Assembly: GCF_000497445.1 (NCBI RefSeq)
Contig: NZ_CM002285.1
Location: forward strand, 5,668,652 to 5,732,651
Reading direction: 5' to 3'
DNA from: Streptomyces roseochromogenus subsp. oscitans DS 12.976
Lineage (GTDB): Bacteria; Actinomycetota; Actinomycetes; Streptomycetales; Streptomycetaceae
Length of the DNA: 64,000 bases
Shown: positions 1 through 6,842 of the stretch, one piece after another
How positions within the stretch are numbered: position 1 is the first letter of the stretch
Layout: the number at the start of each line of letters is the position of its first letter
Notes under the pieces: model-generated
Seen by the model: the letters and a program-made list of their open reading frames with translations, nothing else
Told to the model about the DNA's origin: nothing
Database searches by the model: none
Position numbers and translations under genes: made by a program

Positions 1-71
1 GTTCCCAGACGGCTGCCCGAACAGCGGCAGCCCCGGCCGGCACACGGCGAATCCTGCCGACCGGGGCCGAA
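1..71. repeat. Direct repeat copy 1 (about 71 bp, cut by window edge)
   Basis: The first 71 bases recur at 226-296 with one substitution, followed by one indel just beyond. The copy may extend left of the window. It overlaps an open reading frame that ends at 153. The 225-bp offset is a whole number of codons, but the sequence between the copies is not repeated, so this is not a simple tandem duplication. Confidence 0.85.
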
Positions 72-153
72 CGGCGCCGTACGGGACGACGTCGAACTGC
101 TCTGGGACATGGTCGAGGCACTGTGCCGCGACCGCGAGCCGCCCGCGGCCTGA
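1..153 (+). CDS. Possible 3' end of a hypothetical protein
   Basis: Frame 1 is open from the window edge to a TGA at 151-153. It encodes a 50-residue tail whose last ~23 residues (RDDVELLWDMVEALCRDRE...) are acidic and amphipathic and look like ordinary protein. The first ~24 codons lie in the 71-bp repeat and are Pro/Arg-rich, so the frame could be fortuitous. No family is recognised. A small downstream remnant is equally possible. Confidence 0.25.
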   Translation, partial: VPRRLPEQRQPRPAHGESCRPGPNGAVRDDVELLWDMVEALCRDREPPAA

Positions 154-225
154 CGCCCCCTCACCGAGGGCCGGTGCGCGAGCTCCGAACGGAGGCCCGC
201 ACCGGCAACACCCCTTGGGATACGC

Positions 226-296
226 GTTCCCAGACGGCTGCCCGAACAGCGACAGCCCCGGCCGGCACACGGCGAATCCTGCCGACCGGGGCCGAA
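226..296. repeat. Direct repeat copy 2 (about 71 bp)
   Basis: Near-identical copy of bases 1-71 in what looks like non-coding sequence. Similarity ends abruptly around 296. The function is unknown. It could be a recombination scar or a duplicated gene end at the edge of an accessory region. Confidence 0.85.
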
Positions 297-904
297 GGCG
301 TACCGGCTCAGTGCTCGCGCGGCCGGTAGGGCAACTGCGTGAGCCTGCCCCGCCAGGGTCCCGGGCCGGGACACGACGGAGGTGCGGAGGTTCCGGAGGG
401 GCGACAGGCTCCCACACGGCAGGCAGTAGCCCCACCCCGTTTCGGGGTCCGTCACCCACCCGGCGCGACAGCGCGGGCACTCCTGCATGAGCCGCACTCT
501 CAGAACCCATCTGTGAACCTCTGTTGATCTCATACGTGGGACGCAACCCACGAGACTGGACGGCTGTTCCGTGTGGGGCCGGTGGCCCCTACCAGCGTTG
601 GGCACCGCCCCCGACCTCGCTCGGCTGAGCAGCTGCCGACAGCAGTGCAAGGAAAAAGACGTCCACGGAGGCGTGGTCGATGAACGTGATGTTTCATTGA
701 CCGCGCTCACGGAACGGCTTCCTCGCCGAGGCCGACGTCAGGTTGGCGATGGGCGTCACTCGATCGGGTTGTGGTCCCGCGGGAGGGCGGAGCCGGTGCT
801 CCAGCCCTGCAACGATCGACTGTCTGAATGGCCCCTGGCTTCCCCGACCGCCAACCGACTTCCCATTCCTGCATTTTCTCCATGCCGTGAAAAAGAGGTT
901 TCCC
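297..904. other. Gene-poor stretch upstream of the EF-hand/MGS gene
   Basis: I see no convincing gene here. Several frames stay open but have Arg/Pro/Gly-rich compositions typical of non-coding high-GC DNA. A small perfect hairpin (CGTGGG, 6-nt loop, CCCACG) lies at 535-552. The last ~30 bases hold the ribosome-binding site of the next gene (AAGAGG just before 905). Confidence 0.5.
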
Positions 905-1858
905 ATGGCGCATGAGGACTGGCTGCCCCGGATCACATCGATCTTCCGCATGTACGACTTGGACGGCGACGGTCAACTGGGCCGCGAGGACCTGATCGCC
1001 TACGCCGGCCGAGTCGCCGAGAATCTCACCGAGCCGGGCGACACCAAGCGGCGAGCGGCGCTCTACGACGCCTACGCTGAGCTGTGGACCCAACTGTCCG
1101 CCGTCTCCGACACCGACCGCGGCGGACGGATCAGCGAGCAGGAGTTCGTCGCTGCCACCGCGCGCGGGGCGTTCGACGGCGACCCCCACTTCCGTGACTC
1201 GACGCTGCGTGCCCTCGACGCGCTCGCCGACGCCCTGGACCGGGATGGTGACGGCACCATCGATCCGGCCGAGTACGAGCGGATCTTCGGTGCCACTGGG
1301 CTCGACACGACCACCTCCGCGCTCGGGTTCGCGGCTGTCGACACCGACGGCGACGGCCGCATCACCCGTGCCGAGCTGCGAGCAGCCGCCGTCCACCTGT
1401 ACCCACTGGCCGACCCCGCCTGGCTGACCACCGACGCGGCTCCCACCTCGGGCCCCCGCGGTATCGCGCTGGTCGCACACGACACCCGTAAGGCCGACTT
1501 GCTGGGCTGGACCGAGCGCCGCGCCAAGGAGCTGGAGCAGCACCGCCTCTTCGGCACCGGCACCACGGGAACCCTCATCACCCGTCGCCTCGGCTTGCCC
1601 GTAACCGCCCTGCGCAGCGGCCCCCTCGGCGGCGACCAGCAGATCGGCGCCCTGGTCACCCGCGGCGAGATCGACCTCCTCGTCTTCTTCTTCGACCCAC
1701 TCTCCTCCCACCCTCATGGGGACGACGTCCGCGCGCTCATCCGTCTTGCCGTCCTGGCCAACATCCCCGTCGCCCTCAACGCCGCCAGCGCCGACGCCAT
1801 GATCCTCGCCCTCACGCCCCACATCCCCGCACAGGTCGGCGCGGCCGCCCTCACGTAG
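905..1858 (+). CDS. EF-hand calcium-sensor / methylglyoxal synthase fusion protein
   Basis: This 317-aa protein has two parts. Residues 1-165 carry four EF-hand loops of calerythrin type: 18-29 (DLDGDGQLGRED), 69-80 (DTDRGGRISEQE), 112-123 (DRDGDGTIDPAE) and 146-157 (DTDGDGRITRAE). Loop 2 deviates most because it has Gly at position 5. Residues 185-305 match methylglyoxal synthase (dihydroxyacetone phosphate to methylglyoxal plus phosphate), with the ALVAHD, ATGTTG-like and GPLGGDQQ motifs. The residues equivalent to E. coli MgsA His19, Asp71, Asp91, His98 and Asp101 are present as H192, D244, D264, H271 and D274. The ATG at 905 is chosen because AAGAGG precedes it and the first EF-hand begins soon after. 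No signal peptide is visible, so it should be cytosolic. The fold assignments are seen in the sequence; calcium control of the synthase is inference. Confidence 0.88.
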   Translation: MAHEDWLPRITSIFRMYDLDGDGQLGREDLIAYAGRVAENLTEPGDTKRRAALYDAYAELWTQLSAVSDTDRGGRISEQEFVAATARGAFDGDPHFRDSTLRALDALADALDRDGDGTIDPAEYERIFGATGLDTTTSALGFAAVDTDGDGRITRAELRAAAVHLYPLADPAWLTTDAAPTSGPRGIALVAHDTRKADLLGWTERRAKELEQHRLFGTGTTGTLITRRLGLPVTALRSGPLGGDQQIGALVTRGEIDLLVFFFDPLSSHPHGDDVRALIRLAVLANIPVALNAASADAMILALTPHIPAQVGAAALT

Positions 1859-2058
1859 GTTAAGGTCCCACCACACGCAGACCGAACAGGCGTTCGCGTT
1901 CCTCGCGCGCTCGCCCGGCTTCATCGCGGTGAGTAGCGATCAAGACTCGCGGGCCGATCAACCCACCTGCCCGGGCCCGTTCTTCTTCTCTTACATCCCG
2001 TCCAAGGAGCCACAACCCGCACTGGTTCGCCCTGCGGGTTTAAGGATGGGTTCTCAGG
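1859..2058. other. Intergenic, nothing recognised
   Basis: About 200 bases between the EF-hand/MGS stop and a convergent DUF397 remnant. A short open stretch near 1870-1940 has protein-like codons but no start, stop context or recognisable family. No terminator with a T-run is visible. Confidence 0.4.
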
Positions 2059-2270
2059 TCATGCCGTGATGTCGTACGCCCCGGCCTTCACGGCGTCGGT
2101 GAACAGCGCCCAGGACTCCGCCGTCATCGTAACGATGATGTCCGGGTCGCCGCTGTCGCGAAAGGCGACGATGCCGGGAACACCGGCGGCCACCGGCGGC
2201 AGTTGTTGACCCCGGAGCGGGGGCGGCACGCGGACATGCCGACGAACTCGAATGCGGACCGGTCAGCCAT
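2059..2270 (-). pseudogene. Frameshifted DUF397 gene
   Basis: On the minus strand an ATG at 2270 opens a frame starting MADRSAFEFVG, the typical N-terminus of a DUF397 protein. The second half, in another frame, reads VPGIVAFRDSGDPD followed by TAESWALFTDAVKAG and ends at 2059. That is the conserved DUF397 C-terminus. The 212-bp span is not a multiple of three, so the two halves are joined by a frameshift around 2190-2220. DUF397 proteins are small Streptomyces proteins usually encoded next to XRE regulators, and no XRE gene is seen here. A sequencing error is an alternative. Confidence 0.7.
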
Positions 2271-2629
2271 GGGGGCGTAGGTCGTGTACTCCCACTGCCG
2301 CGCGTCGGTGGCCGCCTCTGCCCGCTGGCGACGGACCCTGCCGACGAGCCCTGCCACGAGTCGCTGGGTCTGTGTGCCGTGCCTGGCCGGGCTCTCCGGA
2401 GGACCCTGGCTGCTCCGGCGTCGCGAAACGCCGCATCCGTTCGCTGCGGGACTTTCCTGACCAGCGGCTTTCCGTCCTCCCGGCCCCGCTTCACCGCCGC
2501 TTGGTCGCGCGCTGGCCGTCGCTTGGCAGCCCCCCTGCAGTCTGTTCCTGCGGCAGGGGGAACGCAGCGACAAGGTTCTCCGGCCGGAACCGAACGCCCA
2601 GAAAGTTTCCCCGAGTTGTGGAGGAAAGC
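2271..2629. other. Gene-free stretch before the biosynthetic block
   Basis: No convincing gene is seen on either strand. Open frames are low-complexity Arg/Pro/Ser. It contains the left end of the co-directional block and presumably its first promoter, but I cannot point to clear -35/-10 elements. The Shine-Dalgarno GGAGG at 2619-2624 belongs to the methyltransferase. Confidence 0.4.
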
Positions 2630-3298
2630 ATGACCACGGACGTCTCGTACAAGGATCTCCAGTACGGCTGGGAGGCCGCGTACCAGCAGCAGTCCGAAGG
2701 GCCGCTCTGGCAGGACGACCCGATCCCCGTGATCCCGCAGGCCATCAAGGCGCTCACCGCGCGTGAGGCGCGTACGGTCGTCGACCTCGGCTGCGGTGAC
2801 GGCCGTAACCTCGCGGCGCTGGTGGACGCCGGCTTCACCGCGCTCGGTGTGGACATCGCGCCGACCGGTCTGCAGCACGCCCGCCGGATCATCCGGCAGC
2901 GCTCCTTCCTGCTCCGCGCGGACGCCACCGAACTCCCGCTCATCGACGCCTCGGTGGACGCGGTCACCTGCTTCGACGTCTTCGGCCAGATCCAGGACCC
3001 GAGCGCCCTGATCGCCGAGGCGCGCCGGCTCCTGGCCGAGGGCGGCATCTTCGTCACCAACGCCTTCACCCCGCAGGACGACACCTACGGCGAGGGCGAG
3101 GAGATCGCGCCGAACACCTTCGCCTACAAGGACACCCTCTTCCGCTACTACAGCGAGGAGGAGATCCGGGCCCTGTTCGACGGGTGGGAGATCATCGCGC
3201 TGGAGCGCGTGTCCTGGGACGACCCGCCGCACGGCGACTTCCGTCCCTACGCGCACACCCACGACAACTGGATCGTCTACGCGACCCCGGTGGACTGA
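2630..3298 (+). CDS. Class I SAM-dependent methyltransferase
   Basis: A 222-aa protein with a Rossmann methyltransferase fold. Motif I (VVDLGCGDGRN) is near residues 48-58, an acidic motif II (GVDIAPTGL) follows, and a DVFGQIQDPSALIAEARRLL post-motif segment is typical of the Methyltransf_11/25 families. The C-terminal third contains HTHDNWIVYA. The start at 2630 has a strong GGAGG six bases upstream. It is the first gene of a co-directional block that also encodes a full SAM-recycling pathway, and it is the only obvious methyltransferase in that block, so it is the likely consumer of the recycled SAM. The methyl acceptor is unknown. The next gene starts 5 bases after its stop, implying coupling. 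Confidence 0.88.
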   Translation: MTTDVSYKDLQYGWEAAYQQQSEGPLWQDDPIPVIPQAIKALTAREARTVVDLGCGDGRNLAALVDAGFTALGVDIAPTGLQHARRIIRQRSFLLRADATELPLIDASVDAVTCFDVFGQIQDPSALIAEARRLLAEGGIFVTNAFTPQDDTYGEGEEIAPNTFAYKDTLFRYYSEEEIRALFDGWEIIALERVSWDDPPHGDFRPYAHTHDNWIVYATPVD

Positions 3299-3303
3299 GC
3301 CGG

Positions 3304-4365
3304 ATGAGCCGGATGACCACGGTCGAAGGCCCGGCCGGGTCGGCGTTGCAGGAGCGTCTGCGTCACTTCCGGGCGCTCCTCGGCCCCACCCCGGTCACGC
3401 CCGTCACCCTGAACATCGGCGGTCGCCCGCGAACCGTCCACCTCAAGCTGGAAGGGCACAACCTCGCCGGCTCGGTGAAGGCGCGCACGGCCTACGGTCT
3501 GGTGCGCGGTCTGCTGGAGTCGGGACGGCTGCGGCCCGGCGACCGGCTCCTGGAGTCCACCTCCGGGAACCTCGGCATCGCGCTCGCGATGCTGGCGCGC
3601 TATCTGCAGATCGGTTTCACCGCCGTGGTGGACCCGCTGGTGGCGCCGGAGAGTCTGCGGCGGCTGTCGGAACTGGGCGCCGAGGTGGTCACGGTCACCG
3701 AGCGGGACGCCTCCGGCGGATACCTCCTCTCCCGGCTGGACCGGGTGGCGGAACTCCTGAAGGAGAACCCCCGCTACGTCTGGACCAACCAGTACGGCAG
3801 CCCCGACAACCCCGCCGTACACCGGGAGTTGACCGGCCCGGAGCTGCTCGGGCAGCTGCCGGAGTCCCCGGACGCGGTCTTCGCCGCGATCTCCACCGGG
3901 GGGACGTTCGCCGGCGTCAGCCGGTACTTCCGGGAGCACAGCCCGACCACCGAGATGGTCGCGGTGGACATCGAGGGCTCGGTCGCCTTCCGCGGCCGGC
4001 CCGGTCGGCGGCACCTCTCCGGCATCGGAGCGAGCCGGCCCTCGGCGTTCCTCGACGACTCCCTCGTCGACCACCTCCAGGTCGCCGACATCCGGAGCGC
4101 GGCGCACTACTGCCGGCTGGTGCTGCGCGAGGCCGGACTGCACATCGGCGCCTCGGCGGGCGCGGTCCTCGCGGGCTGTGCGCGGTACCTGGAGACCCAT
4201 CCCGAGGCCGAACTCGTGGTCTGCCTCTGCGCGGACGGCGGGGAGAAGTACGCCGGCACCGTCTACAACGACCACTGGCTGCGCTCGATCGGGGTGGCAC
4301 CGCCCGGCGGCGACGCGGCCGGCTCCGCTCTCTCCGGGAGCGCTATCCTCTCTGGAGTCGGATGA
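3304..4365 (+). CDS. SbnA-like PLP enzyme, diaminopropionate precursor synthase
   Basis: A 353-aa fold-type II PLP enzyme of the cysteine synthase superfamily. The Schiff-base lysine is K59 (AGSVKARTAYG), the phosphate/substrate loop STSGN is at 85-89, and a glycine-rich STGGTFAG loop lies in the middle. It most resembles SbnA, which condenses O-phospho-L-serine with L-glutamate to N-(2-amino-2-carboxyethyl)-L-glutamate. The SbnB-like partner lies at 6843, which makes this assignment stronger than plain cysteine synthase. The methyltransferase stop and two candidate ATG starts (3304, 3313) sit in a duplicated 9-mer (TGAGCCGGA twice), so translation is probably coupled. No good Shine-Dalgarno is seen. 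Confidence 0.85.
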   Translation: MSRMTTVEGPAGSALQERLRHFRALLGPTPVTPVTLNIGGRPRTVHLKLEGHNLAGSVKARTAYGLVRGLLESGRLRPGDRLLESTSGNLGIALAMLARYLQIGFTAVVDPLVAPESLRRLSELGAEVVTVTERDASGGYLLSRLDRVAELLKENPRYVWTNQYGSPDNPAVHRELTGPELLGQLPESPDAVFAAISTGGTFAGVSRYFREHSPTTEMVAVDIEGSVAFRGRPGRRHLSGIGASRPSAFLDDSLVDHLQVADIRSAAHYCRLVLREAGLHIGASAGAVLAGCARYLETHPEAELVVCLCADGGEKYAGTVYNDHWLRSIGVAPPGGDAAGSALSGSAILSGVG

Positions 4366-4442
4366 AATAAATGCAGCTGAAATGAATACAGCGAACTGTG
4401 CGGAATTCCGAAGGAATTTCAGGGAATTCTAGAGGTTGGGGC
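4366..4442 (+). promoter_or_regulatory. AT-rich leader with phased GGAATT repeats
   Basis: This 77-bp gap is strikingly AT-rich for the genome. TGAAATAAATG at 4364 is echoed by TGAAATGAATA at 4378. GGAATT then occurs at 4402, 4413 and 4423, at 11- and 10-bp spacing, which puts the copies on the same DNA face. The first copy lies in a perfect palindrome, CGGAATTCCG (4401-4410). Such phasing suggests an operator or activator site for the following gene or the downstream operon. A weak Shine-Dalgarno (GAGGTTGGGG) precedes the ATG at 4443. No protein is known to bind here. Confidence 0.55.
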
Positions 4443-6239
4443 ATGCCAATGCAGAGTGTCTCGGAGATCCGGGACGAACTCCAGGAGTTCGTGCGGGGCG
4501 GTGGCCGTCCGGCCGCTGTCGAGCCGGCGTTCGCGGCCGTCGGGCAGCTGGCCGACAGCGAACTGCAGCGCACGGACGAGCACGACGTGGCCATGCTGCT
4601 GTGCCTGGCCGGCGTCTGCGCCGGCCTGGCGGGCGGCGGACCGTCGGCGCTCGAACTCCGCGCGGTGGCCGACCGGTACGCCGACACCTCCATCCTCTAC
4701 ACCGGCCGGGTCCTGCCCCGGGTCAAGGAGACCGTCGAGCTGATCTACCGGGGCGTCGCGGAGAAATCGGCGGAGATCCTGCTGGAGGCGGCCGACGCCA
4801 TCAGCCAGGGCTGGGCGGAATACGCCCGCTCCGATTTCCCCGCCGCCTTTTCGCAGCTGGCCTCGGCGCTGGGGATCGAGGGCGGCGGAGAAGAATTCCT
4901 GGAGACCTCGTACATCTCCTGGAAGCGAGGACTGGAGGACAGCGCCCGTGGCTCCGTCGAGGAGGCGCTCGCCGCTTTCGGGACCAGCCTGGAGAAATAC
5001 CGGAAATACTCCTACTACGCGGACGCCGCCTGGCTCTACACCGACCTGGTGATCGCCCGGCTGCTCGCCGGGGAGGTCCAGGCGGCCGTCCGGGTGCTGG
5101 ACGAGCAGCGCCGGTACGTGGACGACGTGATCGCGTCGGCCGGGCACCGGCCGGCCACGGAGGGTTCCTCCTACGCCTTCCACCTCGGCGACGTACGAAG
5201 CGGCGGGTACAGCTCGTTCGTGGACTCGGCGGCGGTGGGGCCGCAGGGGCTCGGCCCCGACGACCGCGCACTGCTGCGCCGCTACGTCCGGGTCAGCGAG
5301 AGCCTGCTGGCCTACGCCGGCTCGCGCTCCCGCCGGGACCTCGACGCGGCACTGGACCTGTTCTCCTTCGGCTGGCTGGGCTATCTCGACTCGCCTTACC
5401 CGGAGATCTTCCACCGGCTGGTCCGGCACCTGGAGGGCCCCGAACCGGTCGCACCCCTGCTGCTCACCGTGCACGTCCGCTGGCGCGGCCTGCTCCAGGC
5501 CAGCCAGCTGCGGATTCGGTCGGCCGATCTGATCCGCACCGCGATGGACCTGAGGGAGCGTCTGCAGGCCGCGGGCCTGGAGAAGGAGGCCGACATCGCC
5601 CTGCTGGACGCGGGCATGCTCCACTTCGCCCTCTACGGCAAGGCGGCCACCGCGTCCTGGCTCTCCCGGCAGCTCGCCGAGCTGCGCCGGCTGGTGCCGG
5701 GCCCCCTGCAAGCCGTCGTGGAGGCGCTCCAGGTGCCGCCGCAGGCCGGACTGCAGACCCCGCTGGCGCACTATCTCGGGGCCCGCGCGGCCTACCGGGT
5801 GCCGGACTTCATGCCGGCGTTCGGGGTGTTCCGCCGGGACCTGCGCAGCAGACGGGAACTGCCCGCCGAGGTGGACCTCGCCTGCTACGGGGAGAGCCTG
5901 TGGATCAACGGAATCCTGATCTACGAGACCGCTCCCGCCGCACTCGTCGGGATCCTCGGCGAACTCGGCCGCGAGCTGAAGGAGGCCCGCGCCGAAGAGC
6001 GTGAGGTCCCCTACCTCTCCGCGGCGGAGCTGGCCGAGCGGACCGGACGGACCAGCAGTGCCGTGGTCCAGGTGGTACGGCGTTTCCGGGCCGTCTGCCA
6101 GGAACAGCTGGACCGCAGTACCGAGTTGGGCCTCAAACCGGACGACGTGCTCCAGGGCCGGCCCGGCTACCGGCTCAGCCCGACCGTCGTGGGCGAGGTC
6201 GAGTTCCGGCTGGTGCCGGGTGGCAAGTCCATGGCCTGA
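4443..6239 (+). CDS. Large putative cluster regulator, helical-repeat protein with C-terminal winged helix
   Basis: A 598-aa protein, predicted soluble and mainly alpha-helical. Repeated Ala/Leu-rich helix pairs across residues ~20-500 suggest TPR-like repeats. Near 523-560 the segment AAELAERTGRTSSAVVQVVR looks like a helix-turn-helix, and a later GYRLSP resembles the wing strand of a winged helix. I therefore infer a transcriptional regulator with its DNA-binding domain at the C-terminus and a sensory helical repeat region in front. No catalytic motif is visible. The ATG at 4443 is preferred over GTG 4398, which would overlap the repeat-rich leader. It sits between the two Dap-forming genes. 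I do not recognise a named family. Confidence 0.6.
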   Translation: MPMQSVSEIRDELQEFVRGGGRPAAVEPAFAAVGQLADSELQRTDEHDVAMLLCLAGVCAGLAGGGPSALELRAVADRYADTSILYTGRVLPRVKETVELIYRGVAEKSAEILLEAADAISQGWAEYARSDFPAAFSQLASALGIEGGGEEFLETSYISWKRGLEDSARGSVEEALAAFGTSLEKYRKYSYYADAAWLYTDLVIARLLAGEVQAAVRVLDEQRRYVDDVIASAGHRPATEGSSYAFHLGDVRSGGYSSFVDSAAVGPQGLGPDDRALLRRYVRVSESLLAYAGSRSRRDLDAALDLFSFGWLGYLDSPYPEIFHRLVRHLEGPEPVAPLLLTVHVRWRGLLQASQLRIRSADLIRTAMDLRERLQAAGLEKEADIALLDAGMLHFALYGKAATASWLSRQLAELRRLVPGPLQAVVEALQVPPQAGLQTPLAHYLGARAAYRVPDFMPAFGVFRRDLRSRRELPAEVDLACYGESLWINGILIYETAPAALVGILGELGRELKEARAEEREVPYLSAAELAERTGRTSSAVVQVVRRFRAVCQEQLDRSTELGLKPDDVLQGRPGYRLSPTVVGEVEFRLVPGGKSMA

Positions 6240-6240
6240 C

Positions 6241-6333
6241 CCATAATTTGACCGGCCATCAACTCCCAACCATCAACGCCAGCCATCAACTCCGAACCGT
6301 CAATTTCGAAACCGTCAATTTCGAACCGTTTCA
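6241..6333 (+). repeat. Seven-unit tandem array (13-15 bp) in a leader
   Basis: The gap before the DUF2000 gene is almost entirely built of related units starting CCATAATT, CCATCAAC (three times), CCGTCAAT (twice) and CCGTTTCA. They begin at 6241, 6256, 6270, 6283, 6297, 6312 and 6326, so the period is 13-15 bp. The array ends just before the AAGGAG ribosome-binding site (6333-6338). The region is AT-richer than its surroundings. It could be an iteron-like operator, a structured 5' leader, or a product of replication slippage. If translated in frame with the next gene it gives a repetitive TVNFE peptide, which I consider accidental. Confidence 0.8.
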
Positions 6334-6343
6334 AGGAGCCCGG

Positions 6344-6805
6344 GTGTCCCGCCTGATCATCGAGTCGTCCGACGTCGCCGCGGACTGGAAGTTCGCCGTG
6401 GTCCTCAAGGCCAAGTTGCCCGCCGGGGTGGCGATCAACGCCGCCACGCACACCGCTCTCGGACTGGCCGCCAAGGCCGCGGCCGAGCACCCCGAACTGG
6501 CCGCCAAGATGTCCTTCCTGAACTTCCTGGACGCCGACGGCGGTACCCACGCGCCGATCTCCGGGCTCTCCCTGGTCGTCCTGGAGGGCCGCGCGGCCGG
6601 ACTGCGCCGGTTCCGCGCCGAGGCGAGCGCCGCCGGGCTGCTGGTCAACGACTTCGTCTCGGCGATGACTGGGGACACCTATGCCGAACAGCTGGAGCGG
6701 GTCGCCGCCCTGCCCGAGGCGGAGCTGGAGTACTACGCCGTGGCCGCGTTCGGCCGGCGCGACGAACTCGATCCGCTCACCAAGAAGTTCTCCCTGTGGA
6801 AGTAG
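6344..6805 (+). CDS. DUF2000 family protein (PTH2-like fold)
   Basis: A 153-aa protein matching the DUF2000 family. The conserved N-terminal pattern WKFAVVLKAKLPAGVAINAA is followed by a helix-rich region and a central THAPISGLSLVVL strand. Family structures resemble peptidyl-tRNA hydrolase 2, but the biochemical role is unknown. The GTG at 6344 is chosen because AAGGAG lies five bases upstream; an in-frame upstream extension would run through the tandem repeats. It lies 37 bases before the SbnB-like gene in the same operon, so a role tied to Dap metabolism, for example handling an aminoacyl or amide intermediate, is possible but unproven. Confidence 0.75.
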   Translation: MSRLIIESSDVAADWKFAVVLKAKLPAGVAINAATHTALGLAAKAAAEHPELAAKMSFLNFLDADGGTHAPISGLSLVVLEGRAAGLRRFRAEASAAGLLVNDFVSAMTGDTYAEQLERVAALPEAELEYYAVAAFGRRDELDPLTKKFSLWK

Positions 6806-6842
6806 CCGCGGGGAGTCATGAACATCCAGGAGATGAGGATTC

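Noticed and set aside
707..1924. Long minus-strand open frame opposite the EF-hand/MGS gene
   Set aside because: Gly/Val/Arg-rich translation typical of antisense shadow in GC-rich DNA; the plus strand has recognisable domains.
1859..2058. Transposase remnant
   Set aside because: A short protein-like stretch exists but no DDE or inverted repeats support it.
6241..6333. CRISPR array
   Set aside because: Units are contiguous 13-15-mers without unique spacers, and no cas genes occur in the window.
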